From Hippopus hippopus (taxonomy: Eukaryota > Mollusca > Bivalvia > Cardiida > Cardiidae): 64,000 nt of DNA. Positions 22,500-32,634 of this stretch are shown here, in pieces; the stretch's first letter is position 1; every line of letters begins with the position of its first letter. The notes beneath the pieces are model-generated. The model saw only the letters and a program-made list of their open reading frames with translations. It did no database searches and was not told the origin of the DNA. The stretch lies in assembly GCA_946811185.2 (NCBI GenBank), contig OX328107.1:38899860-38963859 (forward strand). The letters are read 5' to 3'. A program made the translations under genes and the position numbers.

Positions 22500-22930
22500 T
22501 AACCCTTTTTAAAATGCCATAGGTGATAATAAAGGCTTTTACGTACAGCAAAGATCAAGATCAAGCTGCTCAGAACGTGCTGTTGGATCTTGGATCTATA
22601 CCGTTCGTTTGTTCAGTCAAGCATGTAAGATAAAAATATTTCTATTTGCCAGTTGATCGTAAATCCAGCGCTCTGGCAAAGGCAGGTTTAACGCATATCC
22701 ATGATGTATTAACCGAAGGAAGTCATCATATAATCATGAATCCACACAATCCATTTTAACAAACAACCGATTGAACCATCAGGTACACTGGCCCTTTGAC
22801 ATGCAGAAAATAGACCAATAGCAAAAAGTTCCGGCCCAGGTCAGCCTGGGCGAACTGCGCTGGCTGACCTGGTCGATACGTTTTGTATCATGCATTAAAC
22901 CCCCTTTTCACAGAGCATGACACTCATATA
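22500..22930. mobile_element. MITE-A2 relic followed by MITE-C
   Basis: MITE-A2 is a MITE-A variant ending CCGTTCGTTTGTTCAGTCAA (22500-22680). The MITE-C copy (22670-22930) is in minus orientation with a full hairpin at about 22838-22870. Confidence 0.7.
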
Positions 22931-23146
22931 TTTGGGACTTAAGGTGTTTATCACTAACAATTGTAGCTAGGAATCTTTCACCTCCCTGTTGTACACAAGT
23001 GACAAACCATAATGATTTCTAAGGATCTACATAGACTGGAATAATGAATTTGGTCACGAATGGGTAGACAGTTTTCAATCGATGTATTGATGCTTGACTG
23101 TGTACAACGTGTGTAACTCGAGTCCAATAACACAGAGGAAAGTATC

Positions 23147-23261
23147 ATGAAGGTGCTTACTAGATACATTTGTGTTAAAAAAGTGTTTAAAATCACTCTC
23201 GTTTTCTCTGTCGCTGTCAGCTTATTTGTATGGGCTCTTTTGAATTCAAGTTCGAATAAAG
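23147..23261 (+). CDS. Carbohydrate sulfotransferase, coding exon 1 (signal anchor)
   Basis: Encodes MKVLTRYICVKKVFKIT followed by a hydrophobic membrane span (about residues 17-32): a short basic cytosolic tail and a signal anchor, the expected start of a type II Golgi sulfotransferase. The ATG has A at -3 and an in-frame TAA lies upstream at 23114-23116. The exon ends in AAAG followed by GTAAGT with one base of the next codon (phase 1), which joins exactly to exon 2 at 29765. The exon lacks a domain signature; it is assigned by topology, phase and position. Confidence 0.78.
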
Positions 23262-23689
23262 GTAAGTCTTTTATTTTTTCAACTTAATTTTCATTTATCT
23301 TTTAAATTATACTGTGAAAAACGAAATCTTCATTCTGTCCAACACGTATACTGATGTTTAAACGACGATCGTAGACCTGTTGACTGCAATACATTTTGGG
23401 AAAAAGAGCAATTGCTAGCAACTTACTGCTCCTTTTCCAACATTTTCCCCAAATCTGTCCACATCAGACTGACTGATTAAATGGTGATTTACGCCGCTTT
23501 CAACATTATTATTGTTAAATGTATTCAGCTCCTAAGCTATGACAAGCAGCTGCTTTCAATGTCAGCAATGGAATATCAGACCGTATGGCTTGTTTATATA
23601 TTCTGAACTTGGATCTAAACTGTCAGAATCGTTTAGAGACAAGACAGCCTTGAATCAGTAATTATAGCACTCTGTTAGCTGAATTCTTC

Positions 23690-24112
23690 GTATACTATGA
23701 GAAAAGGGGGCTTAATGCATCTGTAAAAAGCAGCGACTCAGGTCAGCCTGCGCCACCGTACAGATTGATCTGGATCGAATCTTTTTGCTGCTTGTCAGTT
23801 TTCTTCATGTTCAAGGATCAGTTTATCTCATGATTCAGTCGATTGTTATACGGCCTGCAACGCGCGGAAAGGGGCATTCGGACATTTGCGTAAAGTGTCG
23901 TCCCGGATCAGCCTGCGCAGTCCGCGCAGGCTGATCCGAGGCGACACATTCCGATGTTGTGTGATTTTCTGTTTCACGCAAGTCTACTGTAGGACAATAT
24001 CTAATGTTGTCGTAAAGTGCCGTCTCGGATTAGCCTGCGCGGACTGCGCAGGCTGATCCGAGACGACACTTTACGCAAATGTCCGAATGCCCCTTTTCGC
24101 GTGTTGCAAACC
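23690..24112 (+). mobile_element. MITE-C 5' half joined to a full MITE-B
   Basis: The MITE-C half (23690-23851) ends at CAGTCGATTGTTATA, almost the same internal point as at 19685. MITE-B (23853-24112) follows with both hairpins intact. The rest of MITE-C is not seen after it. Confidence 0.8.
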
Positions 24113-24971
24113 AATTACAATAGACAATCTTCAGGATTTTCCCTTCACTTTCTGATGTGGGGGTTATTTGACCCCCTTCAAATGAAGAAAAGAAGGCACA
24201 CATATAAATTTTGGGGGTCTTTTTTAAAATTGGGGGTTTAAATTCAAAGAAACAGGGGGGGGGGGGGTCGTCATGGAAAACCCTGAATCTTTATTGGCGT
24301 AAGCTGATACAGCTTCTGGTCATATAAACATATATACATAATACATAATACACGTACTAGTTATCAAAGGTTGAAGACATTTTCTTTCGAAGAAAGCATA
24401 CACATTATGATTGTGTTTATGGCTATTCACGTTGTCCTGTTTACCAGATGAGGCAAATATAGACTGATTCAAAATCGAAATATTTGTTTACGACCATTAA
24501 AATTTACTACAGAACATAAATTTTGTCTTTCAAAGGGTAAAAAAACAAGAGTTGGAGGATAATCTAATTTTTGAAATATTAATTTTATATTGACGAGGCA
24601 GAATTTCTAAATACTTTTTCGATGGAATGGTCAGATTTGAAGGTTACGTATGTTGTAAGGATGGTCGACTGGGATACACTTTCGAGCCAAAACACCACCA
24701 AAACCCAAAACCACTGGGAAAAACACCCCAAGCCGCTGTTAGTACTCCCTAAACCACTTTCCAAGCACCTAAAACCGCATGCAAAACGCTTAGGTACACA
24801 TTTTTTAAAATGAAAAACAGTCATTAAAAAATGCTATCAATCATAGAAAAAAAATGTTGTCAACCGTCAGATGAATGATACTTTTAATGAAATGGTTCTC
24901 TGTTAAAACCTATTTGCTAACAAGTTTCTACCATCACCTTCTATTAGTACTTTAAGTACTTTGATTTCTAA

Positions 24972-25404
24972 TCCTTTGCTAAACGATCTAAATACTTCAT
25001 TACCCCCCTCCCCTCTCCGAAAGAAGGCTTTTTAAAACATTGTTAGAAAAGGAGAAAAAGCTGATATCCAACATTTTCTCCTTCACCCACTATATTTTCG
25101 ACAAATATCGTACCTTAAATCTTATTTGAGTTGTCGTCTGCAATCGCTTTGAATTTCGACAAGCCTAATATTTTCTGGTATTGTAAAAATTTAACCCTTT
25201 ACCACACAATCCCGAGTTATAACGAACTTGATCGAACAGGCTTTTGAAACATTATGGGAAAAGGAGAAAATGCTGGTAAACAGCATTTTCTCCTTTCCCC
25301 ACAATGTTTTCATAAAAAAAATAATCAGTTCAGCCACACTGAAGTTGTTGCCTGCAAGTACTTCCAACTTGGACAAGTCCAAAATTTTGTTGTGTGGTAA
25401 AGAG
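24972..25404 (+). mobile_element. Two MITE-D copies back to back sharing TTAA
   Basis: The first copy runs 24972-25190. The second, 25195-25404, is a reference-quality copy: TTAA at 25191-25194 and 25405-25408, with termini CCCTTTACCACACAA and the reverse of TTGTGTGGTAAAGAG (14 of 15 matching). Confidence 0.88.
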
Positions 25405-25417
25405 TTAAAGTACTTGA

Positions 25418-25640
25418 GCCGTGCTCTGGCAAAACGGGGTAAAAAGATACATCCTTACAGCCAGAGAGAACAACGCTGTTAATATGTGATAGACTGTAGA
25501 ATGGTTCAGAATTTTGTCAGCTATGTAAACATAGACAAATTACCGATTTACATGGTGTCAGGGATAAATACAAATATCGACATGGGTCGATACCTTTTGC
25601 AGATACTTTGAGCCCCCTTTTCACAGAGCATGGCTTGCTT
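25418..25640 (-). mobile_element. MITE-C carrying a MITE-E fragment
   Basis: GCTCTGGCAAAACGGGG (MITE-C start) is interrupted at about 25441 by AGATACATCCTTACAGCCAG (MITE-E). MITE-C resumes near 25577 with CGACATGGGTCGATACC. Confidence 0.7.
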
Positions 25641-25744
25641 ATTTTTATGCATAGCTAAAGGCATATGTACCAGCATTGTCAAAGTTATAGGAATCCGGAG
25701 GCTTTCTTCTGATGGCACCCTTTACTTCTTTGTAATAAGATGAA

Positions 25745-26075
25745 TATGAACCATGCTCTGACAGAAGGGGGTTTAATGCATCTCCTTGATGAATTATACC
25801 AAGCAAGTCATCATACATTTGTGGATCCATAAAACCCATTTTGTCTAACAACCGACTAGATCATGAGGTAGACTGGTCCTTTGTTATGCGGAAAATTATC
25901 AATAGCAAAAAGTTTTTTTTCTTTTTAGTTTGACCCCTGTCAGCCCCCTTTTCACAGAGCATAGCTCACTTATTTTTATGCGTAGCTAAAGGCATATGCA
26001 CCAGGCTGCGCAGGCTGACATGGGTCGAAACTTTTTGCAGATGCATTAAACCCACTTTTCACAGAGAACGGCACA
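25745..26075 (-). mobile_element. MITE-C with internal duplication
   Basis: The end module is present twice. CTTATTTTTATGCGTAGCTAA at 25969 repeats 25634-25675, showing that about 335 bp was duplicated. Confidence 0.7.
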
Positions 26076-26379
26076 TATCTTTGTTACTAGATTTTTTTCT
26101 CTCGTTTCTGTAGGCCACTGCTGCATATTGCCTGAATCAGCATAATGAGCTTTGTAACATGTAGTTTGATGTTAGTACCACAGGTTGAGGTTCTTGGACT
26201 GGTTATGTATTTGGCCTCTCTCATGACTTCTCTGGTTCTCACCTGTACTCGCGGAAAAAAGAATGTAATAAAAGTACTGAAAAAAGATGTTACAATGTAG
26301 ATAAATGCTAGGAAATGGATTTTAACACTGGACCATTTCATTAAAATTCATTCATCTGACGGTTGACAACATGAAAGAC

Positions 26380-26977
26380 TAAGTCACTACGTCAAATCTT
26401 AGAAAACCCTTGTGTACCCTCTTGAGGCCACATTTCCAATCAAATACCCATGAATATTTGTCAGAATGTTTGTCTTGATTATATCTTGAAACAGTTTGAA
26501 AATGGGTCACATAGGGTCAAAAACTAGGTTACCAGGTCAAACCTTTAAAATAGCTTGTGTAGCTCTAGAGTCAATATTTTCTGTTCAGTACTTATGAAAA
26601 TTAGTCAGAACTGTTTACTTGATAATCAATAAGATGAAATTGAAAATGAGTCACATTGGGTAAAAAGTAGGTCGCCATGTCAAATCTTGGAAAAACCTTG
26701 TGTACAATCTAGAGGCCACATTTTCTGTCCAATACTTATGAAAGGTGGTCACAATCTTTGTTTCGATAATATCTACAATTGGAAAATAGGCTATGTTGGG
26801 CTAAAAAGTAGGTCACTGAGAGAAATTCTACAAAAGCTAGAGGCCAAATTTTCCAAAAAAAAATTATGAAAGCTTAGTAGAATGTTTGTCATAATATCTC
26901 GAAAGAGATTGAAATTGGGCCATGTTTGGTCAAAAGGCTCGGGTGAGCGACTTCAGGGCCATCATGGCCCTCTTGTT
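26380..26977 (-). mobile_element. HTR-1 family, fragment
   Basis: The right side carries the conserved end GGGCCATCATGGCCCTCTTG in reverse. About four diverged 145-bp units extend leftward and the hairpin end is missing. It lies inside sulfotransferase intron 1. Confidence 0.8.
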
Positions 26978-27499
26978 TTTTGAAATAGAGGAAAGATTCG
27001 CCGTCACAGGATTTCAGTTGGTACAGGGTTAAATTAGCCTTAATCAACAATGGTGGTGACTAGAATGAATAAACTTTGGTTTGAGTTTTTCTCAGTGCGA
27101 ATTGTCCTTATAGTAGCAGTTTTCCTGACTTCTGGCTGAATCCTCTTTTCAAGAAGTTTTACACATTCCACCTTTGATTGTTATATGAAAAAATCCTTTC
27201 CATTTTTAGAATTTTCAAGGGGGGAATACAGTCCCCCAGACCCCACCCCCTCTCAGGATTCGCTCTTGTTTGGTAAAGGGACAAACTTGTCAATGATATG
27301 TAGATGATAAACAAAACAAAACTTAATATGCGATCCTCGAGCAGTTTTTCCGCGTAACTAAGTCGCAACAGTGCCTTGATGGAAAAAGCCTTTATTGGAA
27401 AAAACATTTTCATGTTGTTTCGTGGCTACATAAAGATATTTATGATTCATGTTTGAACCATAGAGAATTATTGATTAATTTTGTGCCGTATGCATTTTA

Positions 27500-27640
27500 C
27501 AGAGTATAATAGACTTAACTTTTTCTGTGCAAGGTGAAAAAAACAACTTTGGCAGACGGCATAGATCAAGATCAGACTGCAAACCGTCCGTTTTAAAAGT
27601 GAAGCCTGCAAGATATAGAATTTATAATGTCCGGTGGATT
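27500..27640 (+). mobile_element. MITE-A2 relic
   Basis: GGCATAGATCAAGATCAGAC followed by the CCGTCCGTTTT end; the middle of the hairpin is deleted. Confidence 0.5.
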
Positions 27641-27689
27641 GTACTTGCACCCATCGAAAACGATTGATTGATTCATGGATGTAGATCTA

Positions 27690-27995
27690 ACATCCCGTAG
27701 CTCAGTCCGTAACGAACAAGACTTAAAACCAAGAGGGCCGTAGTTCGAATCCCCTGCTTGGCAAATTTCTTTCCCGTAATTGTCGATAGTCATTGCGACA
27801 GGATTCATTCTCCTCTCACCGCTGACCATTCTTTCGACGATGGCTATGGGGGGGGGGGGGGGGGAAGCAGCAAATATTTCGGACAGCATACTGTGAGACA
27901 CACGGGTTAAAGGAACTTTAGGAAGGCGTGAATAGGTGCACTGACCGCCGCGATTTATATGAAGTAATGTTGAATACGGCATAATACATAATACA
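27690..27995 (+). mobile_element. tRNA-derived SINE
   Basis: The head CCCGTAGCTCAGTCCGTAACG (A box) and AGTTCGAATCCCC (B box) are recognisable. The body matches the SINE at 33925, with a G-run at 27850-27864. Confidence 0.75.
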
Positions 27996-28005
27996 AGCAA
28001 ACAAA

Positions 28006-28625
28006 TAACCCAAACAATCCAGTGTTTTAACGATTCTGAGATCGAAGGCTTTTTCAAAAAAAAAAAAAAGGTCGTCCGAAAAAGGGAAAATGCCGTAAAC
28101 CAGCATGTTCTCCTTTTCCATTGTTTTCTTCCTCTTTACGACAGTCACGTTATTTCGGCAACATTTAATTTCCCGTCTGCTATTAATAGCAAATTATATG
28201 ACGCTAAAATTTTGACGTATCATAAAATGTTAATTTGTAAATGAATCCGGGAGTTCACCGTTCGTTGTATTCAACCCTTTATCACTCACTCCCGAGTTTC
28301 AGAACTCGTAGTCCTTTGATTTCATTGGATGTGTCGTAAATCATTGTGGTAGGGAAGAAAACACGAGAGCATTGGCTCAAGTAATTTGTAGTGCAAAACA
28401 AACTCTAACTCTGTTATAAAACTGTAATAAAAACTGTTTATTACCGTAAAAGCAATAACGAAATGAAAGTTTGCCCTAGCAATCCTTTTGACAATACACG
28501 TTTCTATTGCAGTCGGTGTAGATCATGATAAGGCTGCTGGTTACCAGCAGTTCTTCTTTCCTACAATATTTACAAAAGCGTTTTTCTAAAGGGCGTTAAA
28601 AGTCAGTATTGTTTGGTGAAAGGGT
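28006..28625 (+). mobile_element. Three degraded MITE-D pieces
   Basis: 28006-28230 (hairpin GAAAATGCCGTAAACCAGCA), 28271-28345 (left end only) and 28515-28625 (right half joined to a MITE-A arm). Confidence 0.6.
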
Positions 28626-29024
28626 TTGTTTAAGAAATAATTTCGCCCTCGTGGATTATTTATTGTGCCTCATAACTCACAACTGTGGTTTATTGAACGA
28701 TAAACCACGATAGAAAGAAGATTATTTCGATTCTAACATGACCAACTCTTAATCAAAGGAAAACAAGTTCATACTCAGAGTAAAAACGCGGATGCAGATT
28801 TCTTCCATTGAATAACTTACTTTATACAGAATGACGTCACTCTACATAGAGTAACGTAGATTTTACCACGCTTTCGTTGCACTGTGTTTATAGAGCCGAA
28901 ATCACGTGTAATGTTAGAATTATTCTTTTAACAAAAGAGAAATCTTTCAGACCCCGAGTCTTGTCATCATTGAAAACTTTAATTAGTAGACGACGAAATA
29001 AACGTGACTCAAAAAATTTATTGA

Positions 29025-29275
29025 GCCATGCCCTGTGAAAAAAGGGTTTTATCCTTGTGCAAAAAAATATTGACCCATATCAGCCTGCAGGGTCCCCGCA
29101 GGCTGAAAAGGGCCGAAACTTTGTGCTCTTTCTAAATTTTGTATAATTATGTCCAAGGACCATTATACCTCATGATTGATTTGGTTGTTAGACAAAATTT
29201 ACTTCATGGATCCATAATTAAGTGATGTCTTGTTTGGTACGAATATAGTGCACCACAGAGAAGCATTATAGATCT
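29025..29275 (+). mobile_element. MITE-C, full length
   Basis: GAGCCATGCCCTGTGAAAAA start and hairpin CAGCCTGCAGGGTCCCCGCA with compensating base changes relative to other copies. From 28630 to 29020 I see a short AACCACAGTT-type inverted repeat and nothing else. Confidence 0.75.
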
Positions 29276-29487
29276 ATTCCTGGCTCTAATATTTATCATT
29301 GAACGGATACAGTAAATCAGATAAACTCTTTTCTAAACTAAAAAAAAAAAACTTACTAATGTATTTTTGTCGATCAAAATTACATATTCAGCAGGCCATG
29401 GCTTAAAAAAAAAAGAATAAAAGCAATGCGAACGAGGGAATTATTCATTACAAAACTAAACCACGCCACGTATTTAATGGCTGAATA

Positions 29488-29655
29488 TTAACCCTTTCGG
29501 CGCCATAGGCGAAAACAGTGACTTTTGCGGACGGATCTATACCCATCGTTTGTGTAGTCAAACCTATACAATCAAAATCTTTGTAAGTTTCAATGGATTG
29601 TATTTAGAGTCGTCGAAAGAGGCCAACTTTAGAGCTGAAAGAGTTAATTTTTTGG
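29488..29655 (+). mobile_element. MITE-A2, hairpin deleted
   Basis: TTAACCCTTTCGGCGCCATA start and an AGAGCTGAAAGAGTTAA end flank a shortened centre. Confidence 0.6.
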
Positions 29656-29764
29656 TTCCACCATTGTGAAAAAAGGATACTGCTGCATACAACAAAAACC
29701 AGCAATACTGATTTCCATTAATGTTTTATCAGTTACAATTAATTTTATTGATTTATTTCCACAG

Positions 29765-29811
29765 GTGATAGAGATACCAGAATACCCAGGTTTGAAAACA
29801 GGCTATATATG
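29765..29811 (+). CDS. Carbohydrate sulfotransferase, coding exon 2
   Basis: A 47-nt microexon. The acceptor is TTTCCACAG and the donor ATG followed by GTAATT. Entered in phase 1 it reads GDRDTRIPRFENRLYM without a stop, and it leaves in phase 0, exactly what exon 3 needs. It would form part of the lumenal stem, where conservation is low, so support comes from splice signals and phase only. RNA evidence or a conserved short exon in a relative would settle it. Confidence 0.6.
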
Positions 29812-30059
29812 GTAATTTGACTATTATAGGTAATTTGGGTATCATCAAATCGGCATTGTCCGTACAGTTCGACGTTGTCTGTTGACTTCAATCGCCATGT
29901 TCCGTTCATGACCGTGAGTTTATATGTAGTCGTGTTCGGAATAAGCCGAAAGCACTTTACGAAAATTAACGGGTGTAGCCGATTTGATTATAGCCCAGAC
30001 GCCTTTGTAAACATAGGTAAACAATCGATATGTATGGTGAAAGTTACAAATATATAATT

Positions 30060-30186
30060 AATGCAACCTTACAACTGAAAGGGGCATGACTTGGCATGAA
30101 AATACATGATTGATCGTAGTTTGATAAAACAAAGATAAAAATGGGTTAAAAACTGGCTGAAAACGAGTATAGATGTATCTTTAAAA
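30060..30186 (+). mobile_element. MITE-E, 3' fragment
   Basis: ACTGGCTGAAAACGAGTATA followed by GATGTATCTTTAA, the family right end. Confidence 0.65.
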
Positions 30187-30391
30187 TATCGTCGGCAACA
30201 GTTTTGAATTTGGACGATTGTAAAATGTCATTTGGTATAGAGTTAATTTTGATACTACCATAGAAAAAAACAACTACAATATGCAGGAAGATTTATTTTG
30301 AAGAAAGCATGACATAAACTACTGTCCCCTAACTTCCCTGGATAAATCTTAAAGGTGCCTATTCAGGGTGTTTTTTTTTTTTTCCTTTTTT

Positions 30392-31525
30392 AGCTCCACT
30401 GGCCGAAGGCCAGCGGGCTTATGTTATGGCCCGGTGTCCGTCGTGCGTCCGTGTGTGCGTGTATCCGTGCGTGCATCCGTGCGTGTGTTAACTTTTATTT
30501 CAAACATCTTCTCTGAAACTACCCATCCAATTTTGATGAAACTTCACAGAAATGATCCTGCCATTGTCCTCTTCAGAATTTCTTGAAAGAACTTGATTCT
30601 TCAAAAACTCTGGTTACTATGGCAACAAAACTGAAAAGTATTGAAAATCTTTGAAAATCTTCTTGTCTGAAACCAAAAGGCCTAGGGCTACCAAATTTGG
30701 CATGTAGCTTTATCTAGTAGACCTCTACCAAGTTTCTTCCAATTATAGCTCTGGGGTCAAAATTGGCCCCACCCTGGGGGTCACAAATTTTACATGGGCT
30801 TATATAGTGAAAATTTTAGAAATCTTTCTGTACCAAGCCATAAGGCCTAGGGCTACCAAATTTTGCATGTAGCATTATCTAGTGGGCCTCTACCAAGAGT
30901 GCCCAAATTATAGTCCTGGGGTCAAAATTTGGTCCCGCCCCGTGGGTCACAATTTTTACATGGGCTTATATAGGGAAAACTTTAAAATCTTCTTCCCCTA
31001 GCCATAAGGCGTGGGGCTACCAAATTTTGCATGTAGCTTTATCTAGTTGACCTCTACCAAGAGTGCACAAATTATAGCCTTGGGGTCAAATTAGGCCCCA
31101 CCCCGGGGATCACAAGTTTTACATTGGCTTTTATAGGGAAAACTTTAAAAATCTTTACCATAGCTAGCCATAAGGCGTAGGGCTACCAAATTTTGCATGT
31201 AGCTTTATCTAGTGGGCCTCTACCAAGGGGGGGGGGCCCCCAAATTATAGCCCTGGAGTCAAATTTGGCCCCATCCCAGGGGTCACATTTTTTACATGGG
31301 GTTACATAGTGAAAGCTTTAGAAATCTTCTTGTTGCTAACCGTAAGACCTAGGGCTACCAAATGTAGCCCTGTCTCTGGGATCTTATCTTTTACAGGGCT
31401 TTTTATTGAGGAAACTTTGAAAATCTTCTTGATTATAACCACTCATTCTAGACCTGTATTATTTGGTATAGGCTTTATCTTGTGCACCTCTACCAAGACA
31501 CAAATAATAATAGCTCTGTGGTCAA
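30392..31525 (+). mobile_element. HTR-2: hairpin plus about 165-bp tandem core
   Basis: The hairpin CTGGCCGAAGGCCAG (30399-30413) is followed by a CGTCCGTG/CGTGCG-rich stretch (30435-30490). Then come about five diverged units recurring every 165 bp or so (block CTAGGGCTACCAAATTTTGC). No right end is visible; sequence fuses with a MITE-C at about 31530. It sits in sulfotransferase intron 2. The architecture matches HTR-1 and HTR-3, but the sequence is different. Confidence 0.75.
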
Positions 31526-31529
31526 AGAT

Positions 31530-31735
31530 GGCTTTGCAAAAAGTATCAACTCTTTCAGTCTGCAAAGTCTGATGTCAGTTTTCTGCACGTCATAGGACCA
31601 GTCTACCTCATGACTGAGTTGTTTGTTAGACATAAATGGGTTTTGTGGATCAATTACTATATGATGACTTTCTTAGTATATTGTATCAGGGAGATCCATT
31701 AAACCCCCTTTTGTCAGAGCTTTGCTCATATGTTG
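31530..31735 (+). mobile_element. MITE-C, 5' end missing
   Basis: Starts inside at GCAAAAAGTATCAACTC, without a second hairpin arm. It ends TCAGAGCTTTGCTCATAT. Confidence 0.72.
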
Positions 31736-31919
31736 CAGCTTGTATTATCGGCGTTTAAGATTGTTCAAGGCATCAAAATGTAAACAGGCCCCTTTAAATG
31801 TTTTCAGAGAGGTCTGGGAAGAATAAGGCGTTATAAGGTAACACGTAGGTGTCAATACTATTCTGGAAAAGTGCATTTCACTTAGTCTGATCTTGATCTA
31901 GAGTGTCCACAAAAACACT

Positions 31920-32030
31920 TAAGCCCTATACTGCAAAGCGTGACGCTATGTGCTTTTTCGGACAGTGAAGATCAAGATCAGACTGCACAGAACGTGCAGT
32001 CTGATCTTGGATCTTCACAGCCCGATACGT
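31920..32030 (+). mobile_element. MITE-A core
   Basis: Hairpin AAGATCAGACTGCACAGAAC and its complement, with the CCCGATA end. The right half is absent. Confidence 0.75.
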
Positions 32031-32044
32031 TGAGGCTTTTTTTC

Positions 32045-32270
32045 CGGGCAAGAGGTCCTGCTTAGCTCAATGGTAACATGTGAATTTGTAACCTGGGGAC
32101 CTCCGGGTTGGATCCTCACTCGAAACAGTGGGTTTTTATGGGAGTGTCCTTGATTGACACACTTTAGAGCCCCAGCCTGGCGCTGGCGAAACTAAGGAAA
32201 ATCACGTCGCTGTGATAAGATTGAAATAATGTTGAAAGATGCGAAAAACACCAATTCACCATTTGCCATA
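32045..32270 (+). mobile_element. tRNA-derived SINE, second body type
   Basis: The head TAGCTCAATGGTAACATG and GGGTTGGATCCTCACTC gives A- and B-box-like elements; the body is GGGAGTGTCCTTGATTGAC. The 3' end AAAAACACCAATTCACCA resembles the copy at 22305. Confidence 0.7.
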
Positions 32271-32328
32271 TTCTCATTAATACCACATAGTGTATGCAGC
32301 AAACAAAATTTATGTAAAACAATGCTTC

Positions 32329-32533
32329 TGCTGCTGCTGCTACTGCTGCTGCTGATGATGATCATGATGATGATGATGATATGACGACGAAGTCTTTAAT
32401 GATGACAGAAGAATAACAAGAAGAAAAATAAGACCAAGGAGAACGAAAAGGAGAGGATGATGATAATGATTATTTATTCATTCATTTATTTATTTATTTA
32501 TTTATTTACCCTATCTATCTATCTATCTATCTA

Positions 32534-32564
<31 letters not shown>

Positions 32565-32573
32565 TTCTATTTT
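32329..32573 (+). repeat. Compound microsatellite cluster before exon 3
   Basis: CTG, GAT, TTTA, CTAT and CTGT tracts in succession. The cluster ends about 60 bp before the exon 3 acceptor, inside intron 2. Confidence 0.92.
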
Positions 32574-32634
32574 TTGGGTTTTATTTATTTATCTATTCTG
32601 TTTTAATTAATTATCAGTTTTCATTATTTTTTAG

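Larger units (their letters stand above)
24854..26372. repeat. Inverted repeat pair bounding 1.5 kb
   Basis: About 57 bp at 24854-24910 (ATGTTGTCAACCGTCAGATG...) is repeated in reverse at 26317-26372 with about 85% identity. The enclosed segment contains only MITEs, so this could be the ends of a larger element or an inverted duplication. Confidence 0.7.
23262..29764 (+). other. Intron 1 of the sulfotransferase gene (6.5 kb)
   Basis: Donor GTAAGT and acceptor TTTATTTCCACAG. Individual repeats inside are listed separately. Between 24255 and 24850 I see only a G-run and unassigned AT-rich sequence. Confidence 0.75.

Noticed and set aside
27593..28057. A 154-codon minus-strand frame
   Set aside because: It spans a SINE in antisense and a G-run, so it is repeat-derived.
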